A stretch of 64,000 bases of DNA from Clusia tigrina (taxonomy: Eukaryota; Arthropoda; Insecta; Diptera; Clusiidae). The notes beneath the pieces are model-generated. The model was given only the letters and a program-made list of their open reading frames with translations. It had not been told where the DNA came from and did no database searches. Positions 22,693-32,567 of this stretch are shown here, in pieces (the first letter of the stretch is position 1; each line of letters starts with the position of its first letter). The DNA is taken from NCBI GenBank assembly GCA_920105625.2, contig OV050030.1, positions 182,656,315 to 182,720,314 of the forward strand. Reading direction: 5' to 3'. The translations under genes and the position numbers were made by a program.

Positions 22693-23774
22693 CTAAAGGA
22701 CCTACAGGAGAAATCCCTGAGCAAGGACCCCTGTAGCAGGGAAGCATCCTGCAACAAATTCAAAGAGGAGATGTCTTCGAATGCAATAATGGTGAATATG
22801 CTTATATTAGGACATTTTAGTATTTAAGTGTATTTTGTCGACGATTCTTCGGTGGCCGTGTGGGCGCTTTTGCGCCGGTCATACAGAAGAAGCAGCATCG
22901 CGGCTGAATAGCGGTTAGGTGACACTAGGTTGATTCGCAAAAATTGTTAATGGCCAGGTTTTATAGGTTTGTTTCACTGAGATTAGGCTCATATTTTTAC
23001 TTACTTCTTATTTCAGCATTCTCGGGGGGTGTGAAACGTGTGAAAATGAGTCTAGAGGAAACAAATTTCCCCGCGGGTTACTAACCCCTATTGTATTGCG
23101 AACTTGTGCGTACCGGTTGGTTTGGTTCGGAGAGAACGTGCCCCGGTATAGGGTTCATGCATTCATAATAGGGGATGGTGTTCTTTATGCTCGTCTCGCG
23201 GAATTAGAGTTTGATTCTTTTGTCCGTGTCAAGTACTTGAATAAAGTTAGGTTCACTTTTTGGGGGCGTTGCGAGTATTCGTTCTACAGCGTGTTTCGTG
23301 GCTGCGATTAAGATATATTAAATTTCGGTGCGTATATTAAAATTGGAAATTGAAAACATTTAAATGCTATTTTTACGTGTCGCATACGTTACGGGTTTAT
23401 TTTTAAATATGGATTCAAATTTCCAGGAATGATTCAAGACACTTTTGCCTGTAAATCAAATTTCGGTTTTTACAAGCATATGGCATTTTCTATGGATTTT
23501 TGGGAGTATTAAAAATGGTGAGAGGAAATCAAGGAGTAACTGTGAGGAAGTCAAGGACCAATTTACACTGATGCAGGACTTAATGGACGCCAGTAGACAT
23601 AGGATATGGAACTTATGATGGAAGTTAAAAGAATATTAAGACACAAAATTTACGGTGAAATGTTTTTTAATAAATTTGTATTTATCATTAAGTAAGATGA
23701 AATAAAAAAAAATTGGGACAAGTTAATAACAAGTTTTAACAATTATTAGGTTTTATTTGTAAATTGTTTTGGTA
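22693..23774 (+). other. Long leader of element A before gag
   Basis: About 1.1 kb without a recognisable protein. A stretch TTACTTCTTATTTCAG at about 23001-23016 looks like a splice acceptor, so a leader intron is possible. A 71-codon frame (23096-23311) has no family I know. Confidence 0.45.
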
Positions 23775-25900
23775 ATGGGGATGCGCCAGCTGTTCTGGGA
23801 TATGACAAAAGAAGCGCAAGTATTATTGCTGATGCAGGAGCAAATTGGAGAAGCGATTGAAAAATTGGTCCGTAATTTTAAGAAAGACGGCAGGTTACGT
23901 AAGGACAATGTGTATTACCGCAAGCGAATAACACAGTTGCAAAATCTGGGGAGAGAGTTCAACAATAATCATGGGCTGTTCTTGCCTCACGCAGTTGAGT
24001 ACGGCAAGGGAAAAAATTTTGCGGAAAATTACGCAGACTACATAAATAGTCTGGTCAACGAATGGGCAGATACATTTAGTTCTGAATTAGAAGGACTAGG
24101 GCAACAAACAGTGAGTTTGGTTTCGCCAGACGAGGAAGTAAGGAACATATTGAAATCAATGCAGTCAGAGGTGGAGCTGTTTACTGGGAAAATAACAGAA
24201 GAAAAGTTGTTCAGTTTTCATAAGAAAAAAGAAGATTGGAGAGCACAAAAAGAGTATCTTGAGAATAAGGTAAAGGAACTTTCTCAGAGATTGACGGAAA
24301 CAGAGGAAGCAGCAGCGCTGTTGGAGAAGGAGTGTGCAGAATGGAAAAGAGGACGGGCGACCAATAGTAACGCACATAAAAAGGAGAGATCAAAATCAGC
24401 ATCGGCTGGATTTACACAGACAGTATTGACATTGCCTCCGGAAGTACGTTGGCCGGAATATTTAACACCAGAAGGGATAAGCCGCATGGTAAAGCCAAAA
24501 TTTTTCTCCGGGAAGTCCGATAAATAATAAAAATCAAGGATATCCGCCAAAGGAGCCGCAAGCAGTAACAGCGCAGCAAATTCCCGATACTGTGAACAGT
24601 ATTTCGCCTGTACGAACAAACGATCGAAGACTAATTAGTTTGAGTCCGTCACTGGCCAATTACCTTTCAAATCCGGGAGAAGCGAATCTGAAAAAATCCC
24701 ATGAAGATAACGTTCGAATTTTACCAGCCATAAGCAAAATAAAATTAAGAAAAATGGGCATTCTGGAAGTTGCTCATGTGGTGGAGAAGTTGGTGCCCAT
24801 GTTCTCAGGAGTCGAGTTGTATGATCTGAGAACTGAGATTAGGCGCTTCAAAGCAGGTTGTGAGCTTGCGCAACAGACTCTTCCGGAAGCGGACGGGGAA
24901 CACTTAATAGAGTGTATTAGGCAAAGATCCACAGGTGATGCGTTTGATTTACTGGTGCATAGCTCAGTAAGCACCCTGGCGGAATTTTATGCACTTTTGG
25001 ATCGGATATATTCAAAACAAAAGTCGTACGACTGTCTCGTTCGGGAAATTCAGGAATCAACTCAGAAACGCGGGGAGGAATTGAGTGCCTGGGGACGAAG
25101 GCTCCAGTCTCTGGGAAATGCTGCTGAGATGGAAGCCAACAGGCAGTTTCCAGGAAACGTTGCAGCATACAAGGCTCAAGTAGAATGAGCTATGATTTCT
25201 GTGTTCAAGGCAGGCTTGATAAATGGGGACTTAGCTAATTATACTCTTACCCTCATGCCGAGGAGCATGACAGATCTAGTGGAAGCGGTCTCTTTAGCTG
25301 AAGCAGCAACACAACAGCGAATGAGAACAGGTGGAATCTGCTGGACTGATGCGCCTGCAGAGGTAGGACCGGTACAGCAGCAGAATCCAAGTGGAGTCGG
25401 CAGATTGATGGGCCAAGTTCCGCAACAAAGAGATATAGAATTGCTGGTTGACAGGTTCCAGCCAAGGAAACCCATTGGCTCATTCTGTCATAAGCCAGGG
25501 CATACAAGGGATGAATGCGTTACACGCAAAAACACGCCCTACTGTATGAAGTACTTATGGTCATGAGGCAAGTATACAGTGCCTAGGAGACACAGAATGG
25601 ATTCGGAATAGAAGGCAGCCAGCTTCAAGGCGCCTGGATCCACCCTGAGGAACAGCAGGGGTAACTTCAGTAGACCCCGAGTTAATTCAACGGAAGGAAT
25701 TAATCAAGGAAGAAACCCTTTCAAAACTGGGAGTGGTCAGCAGCGACCAAACTGGGATAAGCAACACCAAACAGGGGTTAAGATGCTTCTCATGTGGACA
25801 GATGGGACATCGGGCAGCGGAATGCAGGGATAGACAATCCCAACAAAGGAACCAGGGAAACTTCCAGCGGCCCAGTCAAGGCCAGTAGACTGGAAAGCCA
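23775..25900 (+). pseudogene. Element A gag with coiled coil and zinc knuckles, broken
   Basis: Gag packages the element RNA. I take ATG 23775 as start. The first part (to a stop at 24527) is largely helical and charged, with a coiled-coil-like stretch at 24225-24350 (KEYLENKVKELSQRLTETEE). The second part (about 24530-25188) reads HEDNVRILPAISKIKLRKMG and TLAEFYALLDRIYSKQKSY, the capsid-like domain. After a TGA at 25186 it goes on (25192-25566) to FCHKPGHTRDEC, a knuckle whose first Cys is replaced by Ser. A second, intact knuckle, CFSCGQMGHRAAEC, is near 25789 in another frame. The stops look like decay rather than programmed frameshifts. Confidence 0.75.
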
Positions 25901-26025
25901 AGAGAAAGAAAGTAATAATTAGGCCGGCAGTACGTGTACGTAGTAATGAAGAAACTACAGTCCAGGAGAAGGAGGAGCAAGAGGCTGTCCAATATCACGA
26001 AGAGTTAGGAAGTGGATACGCTTCC

Positions 26026-26533
26026 ATGTTGCGAACAAAAGGACATTGCTTCGTTATGAGCAGGGTAGGTGATGCCTTCATCGAGATACCTTGCAAGGAA
26101 GCAGCTAGTGGAAGACTAGTGCTTTTAGTAGATGCAGGGGCGGATACCAGCCTCGTAAGATCTAGTGTTTTACGGAAAGGGCTGGATATTAATCAAATGG
26201 ATGTAAGAACGCTTAAAGGAGCGTTTGGAGGTTGCATCAGAACACTGGGATCGCTCAGAATAGGGCACAGTGGAGCTAAGGGAATGAGCTTTAGAGTGCA
26301 CGCAGTGGAATTGGATAGGGAAGGTATCAAGGCCGATGGGATAATAGGCCGCGATAATCTTTGGGGCCGCACCATACTGGATTCGCTCGAGAAACAGTTA
26401 TCATTCTATGATAATAATAAGAATATAATACTTACTCTTCAATTAAAGTCATGGCAGGAAGGAACCGTGAATAGGGTTAAGGATTTGTATGGAAGTAGTG
26501 AATGCAAGATCAACCAGAGTAGTTACTATGCAT
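26026..26533 (+). pseudogene. Element A protease (retropepsin-like), cut by element U
   Basis: Retropepsins process the polyprotein. The frame shows LVLLVDAGADTSLVRSSVL, where the expected active-site Asp-Thr-Gly is Asp-Ala-Gly. The flap and C-terminal half follow, with IKADGIIGRDNLW (the I-G-D/N block). The frame continues to 26533, where element U starts. The continuation lies at 34041 (EGVYIWDKPYVDKGKVY and so on). Either the Thr to Ala change or the insertion would inactivate it. Confidence 0.75.
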
Positions 26534-26945
26534 TGTAACGACTCAAATTTATAGCTGAGGTAAAACTCAGCGGCTCCAGGGGTCGTTACAGGAAATTACT
26601 CGGGCGTTGTATTTTTCAGTTTTCTTTATTTAATATTTATGCTTATCACTAGGCTTACACGTTACTACACAGGAATGATGGGCTTTATGAAGGCCGCTCC
26701 TGAACTTGGTGCTGTGCCGTCCTGTCTCCAGTCTCGACGGTGGTGGATTGAAAAACCACTTCCACTGGTTTGACCCGCTTTCGCCGTGGTTTTTATTGGT
26801 GCGAAGGTATTCTAAAAATTAACATTAAGTGTTGATGGGGCCGCGCAAGCTGATTGGTTACAGCACTCAAACTTCTTCGCACGCGAGTGATGCTGGCGGT
26901 CCATTATTGTGCGAGTAAAATTAATAAATAATTTTGCTCGTCACA
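26534..26945 (-). repeat. 3' LTR of element U, with about 1.06 kb deleted
   Basis: The first about 245 and last about 165 bases match the 5' LTR (32568-34040). The middle is missing, joined at GGTTTGACC/CGCTTTCGCC near 26771. It lies directly beside the polypurine tract. Confidence 0.9.
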
Positions 26946-26958
26946 TGCCCTCCCCACT
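26946..26958 (-). promoter_or_regulatory. Polypurine tract of element U
   Basis: Minus strand AGTGGGGAGGGCA, directly before the LTR start TGTGACG; primes plus-strand DNA synthesis. The Ulp-like frame ends at TGA 26961-26959, immediately upstream. Confidence 0.8.
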
Positions 26959-28132
26959 TCACCGGCGACGAGAAATGGTTATCCCGCTGCGATGTATTGT
27001 GACTCGGTATGGGTGTCTATCGTACCGGATTCGTCTGCGGGTTACCGGCTTGGCTGCCTGGCAAATTACCTCCTGGACTAGTTCCACTGGTAGGTGAGCT
27101 GTTGCTTCAGCAGTCAATTCACTGGTATCTTGGCAGACAAAATCCTTCCAGCCGGATTCTTCGGCTGGTAGTTGCGTAGCCTGGTCCTTCCTCTGGCGTT
27201 TCCAGGTGCCACTGTGCGTGTCGTCGGAGCTAGTGGAATCGCAGCGCTGGGATTCACGTGGTGTAGCTACACGCGGAACTTCTGTCTGGGTGGGCTTCCT
27301 GGTTGTTAGCTGTCGTAGTAGGTGTTCAATCTCCTTGCGTTTCTTGGGAATCTTCTCGGCCGCATATCAGATCCTTAGATATGTAGACTCCCATGTTTCC
27401 CCACGGATTGGCTCCGTAAAGGAGCTCTCCACGTTCTGCAGCACGAACACGCCACAGTCTGTCTGGTTAGTTTGCTTGGGCGAGCTCAGTGTGTGTGCCG
27501 GTATGTCACGTGCGTCATAGGGCGTGGTCGGGGCTGTTGGCAGCCGTGTCTTGCGCTCCACGTAGAGATATTGGCGCAGTACCCCTGCTTCTTCGTTGTG
27601 TGGCTTCTTCTTTAGAAAATCGAAAAATATAATGGTGGTTCCCTTTCGGCCTGACGCAAAAGCTGCTGGGAAACAGATGATGGCCACGTACCAGTGCAGG
27701 TGCTGGTTGATGGGGACAATGATAAAGTCGTACTGAAACACATCTTGCCCCTTCGTCCATCGTTTGACTCGTGTGTGCTGGTCCACCGGGGTGCCCGGCC
27801 GTTGCGTTATTTGTGAATAGAAATGAGTGGAGAACACATAAACGGGTGTCCGCTGCTTGTATGGTACGCGATTTAACTGGATCCATTTAAGATAAAAGTC
27901 CAGGATGACATCGTTCAGGAGACATCCCTCTTGAAGACACTCGATATCGCAGTTCCTGACGGCAATTCCCCCTTTACCCTGTGGATACACCACGAGCTCC
28001 ATTCTCCTCCACTTCACTCTCGCTCTCGCTACTCAGTAGGAGGGGCACTATTTGTTTTCCTTTGCCTCCATCTCCTAGCTCCAGTGGATACTCCACGATG
28101 ATTCGACTAACGCTGACGTATTGCGGTGCCAT
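26959..28132 (-). pseudogene. Ulp/SENP-like SUMO protease (peptidase C48) carried by element U
   Basis: Proteases of this family cut SUMO from its precursor or from target proteins. The core frame (28017-27367) opens VVYPQGKGGIAVRN, then DIECLQEGCLLNDVILDFYL (the LND block), RVKRWTKGQDVF and FIIVPINQHLHWYVAIICF with the catalytic His (codon at 27696). FFDFL holds the Asp (27621) and PKQTNQTDCGVFVL the Gln and Cys (27456). The layout resembles SENP6/7-type enzymes. An ATG at 28132 (MAPQYVSVSRIIVEYPLEL) opens an N-terminal part in the next frame, needing one base change near 28025 to join. Past TGA 27369-27367 the same frame stays open for about 135 further codons to TGA 26961-26959, at the polypurine tract. 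So the gene has the place of env, one frame slip and one stop. Host origin is inferred. Confidence 0.9.
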
Positions 28133-28328
28133 GACTCTATTTTTGATCTTTTTTTTCCATGGATTTTTCTTCCGAAAACTTCCTGGTGTACTTACGTTTA
28201 GTTTGGTGACGAAAAGAAAGTTTTAGCGTGCATACTCTTGCTTTTATACACTTTTTGTAAACTTTTGTAACGGTAGTCCTTTTCCTTGTTCCTTCTTCTT
28301 TATACCGTTGCGTCAGTGACCCCTACAC
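28133..28328 (-). promoter_or_regulatory. Gap between U integrase and Ulp-like gene, with TATA-like box and splice-donor-like site
   Basis: On the minus strand TATAAAAG occurs at 28248-28241 and GTAAGT at 28195-28190, both upstream of the Ulp-like ATG at 28132. Either an internal promoter or a spliced subgenomic RNA could express the gene; the sequence cannot decide. No convincing acceptor was found. Confidence 0.4.
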
Positions 28329-29544
28329 CTACTCTCGAATCCCTCCCGACAACGCTATAGGTTCGGGCCGATCATCCGGCGCGCAGAAAAGTTTTAATTC
28401 GCTGATGTGGGCGGTCCTCTCAGTTTGGTGTCCTTCCAGTGTCATCGTGACTATAACCGGCGAAATGAAATCTTTGACACGAAACGGCCCATCGTAGCGG
28501 GGCGCTAGTTTCGCGGCGAAATGGTCTGTCGCTTTTGATAGGTGGTGTTGTTTTACCAATACGAGCTGTCCTATGCTTGGCTTCCACGCTCTGCGTCTTA
28601 GGTTATGGTACCTTCGCTGGTCTTGTGCTGCCCTCTCTAGGTTTCGTTTCACTAGCTGGTATGCCTCCTTGAGCTGTTCTGAACGTTCATTAGCTGTTTG
28701 TGGTAACGCACCAGTACCCAATGTCGTTTCGTCATACAACGCTTTTGGGAGTCTTAGTTCACGTCCTTGAACTAAATATGCCGGGCTATATCCGGTCGTC
28801 TCCGAGACACTTGTATTCATGGCCAGCGTCAGTTCCGGGGCAGTTCATCCCATCGTCGCTGTTCCTTGTTGGCAAACTGAGCAATCATAGTTTTTACGGT
28901 GCGATTGGTGCGTTCAACTGCGTTCTCCTGTGGCGTATACGGTGCGGTAAACTGGTGTCGCATCCCGTAGTCTTCAGTGAATCGTCGGAACGCCCTGCTA
29001 GTAAACTGGGACCCATTATCGGAGACTAGAACCTTTAGCACCCATTGTAAAGTCTCGGTAGTGGCTTTCCGGAGTGGCGCCATTTCAGTCCACTTAGTGT
29101 ACTTATCATGGAACACTACCAGCATAGTGCTCCCATGCGCTGACCGTGGAAGAGGTGCACGAAGTCGACACACAGAACAGCCCACGGCTCCTCTGGAATC
29201 TGTGTGAGCATTTCTCCGGCCGGTTGTTGTTGGCTGCATTTATACAGCTGGCAAGGCTTGCACCTTCGTACATAGCGACTGGTATCCCGGAGGAGTCCCG
29301 GCCAATAGTAACGATTTGCGATGCACGCTATGGTCTTCCGGATGCCTAGATGCCCCGCTGTTGGTGCGTCGTGGTTCTCTCTCAAGATGCGTTCCCTAAG
29401 CGCAGTCGGCACACAGAGTTTCCAAGGAGCACAGTCCTCGTCGCCTGATCGATTTGGGATGTACCGGTAAAGCTGTCCGTTCTCGAGAGAGTAGTCTGCG
29501 AACTTGGCCGGCTCGGCCATCACCTCTGCCCTCCGCTTCTCCAC
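28329..29544 (-). pseudogene. Element U integrase
   Basis: Integrase inserts the DNA copy. Minus strand: zinc finger with HLGIRKTIACIANRYYW and CKPCQLYKC (about 29340-29240). In the core the first Asp falls in LCVDFVH (29160), near a frame change. Then come VVFHDKYTKWTEM, LVSDNGSQFTSRAF (second Asp) and PYTPQENAVERTNRTVK (Glu). Near 28825 one base change moves the frame to 28820-28329: MNTSVSETTGYSPAYLVQGR, then SIGQLVLVKQHHL and KLAPRYDGPFRVKDF, the C-terminal domain. Part of the link to RNase H (29540-29600) seems deleted. All three catalytic acids are readable. Confidence 0.88.
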
Positions 29545-31313
29545 CAGTTACAGTCCTCATCCGGCTTCTTCTACGATACTGATCCTCAAACGAGTGCTGT
29601 TGGAGTTCCAACGCCCATCGAGCTATACGTCCTGAAGGGCTTTCGATTGAGTTAAGCCACTTCAGGGACAAGTGATCCGTTATGACCGTAAATTGATAGC
29701 CTTCTAGGTATGGCCGCATCTTACGTATACCCCAGACGATGGCTAGGCACTCTTTCTCCGTAGGAGAGTAGTTTCGCTCTGCTGCATTCAGATGCCTGCT
29801 GGCATAGGATATCACCCGCTCTGTTCCTTCTATATCTTGGGTGAGCACCGCTCCCAACCCGTAATCACTAGCATCTGTCTGAAGAGTAAACTTCTGTGAA
29901 AAGTCTGGACATGCCAGGATTGGCGCCTCGGTTAGCTGCCGCTTCAACGTTTCGAAAGCCTGCTGTGTAGCGTCGTCCCACTCAAAATGCTTCCCATTCT
30001 TCAGGAGTGCAGTCAGCGGCTGTACGATTTTCGCAAAATCGGGGACAAAACGCCGGTACCACGAGGCTATTCCCAAGCAACGTCGGAGCTCTCTTACGTT
30101 CTGTGGTGGTTTTAGTTCCCGTATGGCCGCGACTTTGTCGGGATCCGGATAGATTCCCTTTTCACTCACCACGTGGCCCAAGTATTTTAATTCCTTCCGG
30201 AAAAATGCACACTTCTCAAGATTGAGTTTTAGATTAGCCTTGCGCAGTCGATGAAACACCTTCCCCAGATTTTGTTGATGCTCCTGCAGTGTTCTTCCAG
30301 TGACGATGATGTCGTCTAAGTAAGCAAACGCGTGTGGTTCCATGTCGTGGCCAATTACCTGATCTAGTGCTCGCTGGAACGTTGCTGGTGCGGAGTGTAA
30401 GCCAAATGGCATGACTCGCCACTGAAGAGTCCTCTGCCGGGTACGGTAAACGCTGTATACTCCTTACTCTTCTCCTCCATCGGGATCTGCCAATAACCGT
30501 TTTTAAGGTCCAGACTACTAATAAACTTGGCTTCGCGTAAGCGCTCCAAAATGTGCTGAATACGGGGTAATGGGTACGCATCGGGGATGGATCTCGCATT
30601 TAATTGGCGATAATCCACACACAGTCGCCACCTCCCGTCCTTCTTCCGAACTAATAAGATTGGGGCGCTATGGGGACTGTGGAAAGGTTCTATGCAGCCT
30701 TTCGCCAATAGTTCGTCTATCTCTTTGCTGATGAGCGCTTGTTGTGCCGGGTTCCTGGGGTAATACCTTTGTTTCACTGGCCTCTCGTCCTTCATCACGA
30801 TTTTATGACTAGTTAAGTTGCACACGCCTGGAGTCTCGTCAAACTTACTTAGCTCGGCAGCGAGAAATGTGTCGATCATAGCCTCCTCGGAGATAGCCTC
30901 AGATTGCGATGTGATACCCTGTGATTGCACGCCATTGGCCTGTGGTCTCAAATTCACTACTTGATCCCCACACCTTATAGTAGTTCCCTGTTTCGTCAGA
31001 AAATCTAAACCCAGAAGCAAGTCGTCGGTGGAGTCAGGCATCGTAAGTAGTTCCATTTGGCATACCGGTTCTCCAAGCCTTACATTGATCACTAGCGCCT
31101 CCGTTATGTCTCGAGTTCGTCCGTCAGCCATACGTGCTCTAATGAGTGTAGGGACAACCCTACCGGTGGTAGTACGTAGTTGACGAGCGAGCCGCTCGCT
31201 AACGAAGCTTCGTGTAGCTCCCGTGTCGATCGTTGCTGTTATTTCGTGTGCCTCTAGGACGACCGTTGCACATATACGTTGCCCATCGCTCGCAACGCGC
31301 TTATTGATGATGA
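29545..31313 (-). pseudogene. Element U pol: protease, reverse transcriptase, RNase H
   Basis: Minus strand. The protease has EITATIDTGATRSFVSERL with an intact DTG (about 31240) and LLLGLDFL. RT: VKQRYYPRNPAQQ, HSPHSAPILLVRKKDGRW, VDYRQLNARSIPDAYPLPRI and LDLKNGYWQIPM. At about 30420 one missing base moves the frame to VMPFGLHSAPATFQRA and the catalytic FAYLDDIIV (about 30320). RNase H: FTLQTDASDYGLGAVLTQ, RNYSPTEKECLAIVWGI and FTVITDHLSLKWL. After YRR (about 29570) the end of RNase H is truncated. Apart from one indel and this deletion the polyprotein is well kept. Confidence 0.9.
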
Positions 31314-32488
31314 GGCGTATTGCCGGAGGACTGCGCCGTGCCTCGCTCCTGGCGGCAGCCCTGCCCGTTTCCCCCTGATGCCCTGCAGCACTCCACTGTT
31401 CTTACATTTCTCCTTCCGCACTCCCAGCAGAACAGCAATTGCGCATTTCGGCAGTGTCGCGCAAAATGCCCCGCTTGACCGCAGCGCCTGCAAGCTGTGC
31501 GTACATCTATGTGTCCCTCTGTTCCCGCATGAGTAACTGGTGCCACTTGTCGATGGATTGTCTCACGTGGTTGTCTACGCTCGACTCGCGATTGCACAGG
31601 GTTTACTCGGTGAGTGTCACGATCACCACGTAGGCCTTCGAGATCCTCAGCCATCTCCACCAGCTCCTCCAGAGTCCCAAAATCTTTGCGGCGTACATGC
31701 CATTGGTACTCTTCCAAACTATTCCGAAGGATCCGTTCCAGTTTCTGTGCTTCGGAGTACCCAGCATGCCGCATGAGATTTTGTATTTCCACAACGTATT
31801 CCTTAAACGTCTCCAGTGGTTTTTGACGCCTTTGCCGTATCTCATCCTCTAACTTCTCCAGGTATCTGGCAGGCAAGAAGAATTTTACGAAATCCTTTCG
31901 GAACATGCTCCATGCTGTCCAGGAACGATTGTTATTGCGATACCATAGAAGCGCACGATCTTTTAGGAGTTCCGGCATGGTACGCGGCAGCATGTTCCTG
32001 TTGATCCCATACACCTCCGAAAGCTCCTCCACCCGTTCAAGAAATGCCAGCGGGTCACGGCCACCAGCGAACTTAATCGACCACTTTCTTACGTGATCAA
32101 TGACCACTGAATATGGACTGTTTCCACTCCGGGGAAAGTCCGGCGCCATACTTTGTAAGGTGTCCTGCAGTGGTCCGGGTTGTTCGCCCCTACATGGTGA
32201 TAGCGTATCTCTTCTTATGTCTATCGACACACTAGCAACCTCTGTCCGCTCGATGCCATGGGCTGTCCTGCAAGTCAAGCTTGTACCTGGGGACAAGCTT
32301 CTCATGTGATAGGCCTGCAATTCAGCCACTCGAAGCTGCTGATCCTGGCTAAATTCGGTGGCGACAACCCACTCCGCCCATCGCTTACGGAGCTCTTCAA
32401 TTGTTCCTGTTGTATCTTGCTTGAACTCAGTGCAGTAGGCCACCAATTGATCTTTCCTCAGCGAATAACCCCAACCCGTCTTCACCAT
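31301..32488 (-). pseudogene. Element U gag
   Basis: A 395-residue minus-strand frame starting MVKTGWGYSLRKDQLV, with ATG 32488 shortly after the primer site. The capsid region reads SIKFAGGRDPLAFLERVEEL, ALLWYRNNNRSWTAWSMFRK and TFKEYVVEIQNLMRHAGYS, a classic Gypsy capsid pattern. It is followed by CRRCGQAGHFARHC (zinc knuckle, 31475) and a second Cys-rich piece, FCWECGRRN. The frame ends at 31301, overlapping the protease frame (-1 relation), as is usual for Gypsy gag-pol. It looks intact or close to it. Confidence 0.88.
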
Positions 32489-32548
32489 CTTATCACCACG
32501 TTGGTTATGGCAAACGTAGCTTGGGCGTTAGATTTCCTTATTTGTATA

Positions 32549-32566
32549 GTCCCTGCTCGGGCGCCA
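32549..32566 (-). promoter_or_regulatory. Primer-binding site of element U (tRNA-Lys type)
   Basis: Minus strand TGGCGCCCGAGCAGGGAC, one base after the 5' LTR. It is one mismatch away from the 18-base complement of tRNA-Lys(UUU). Confidence 0.85.
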
Positions 32567-32567
32567 C

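Noticed and set aside
22841..22930. Possible structured RNA in the A leader
   Set aside because: Some short stems can be drawn but none is convincing or conserved in A2, where the leader is deleted.
27515..27886. 123-codon second minus-strand frame over the protease
   Set aside because: Shadow of the Ulp-like frame; no motif.
31254..31845. Several frames on the strand opposite U gag
   Set aside because: They mirror the well-supported gag frame and show no domain.
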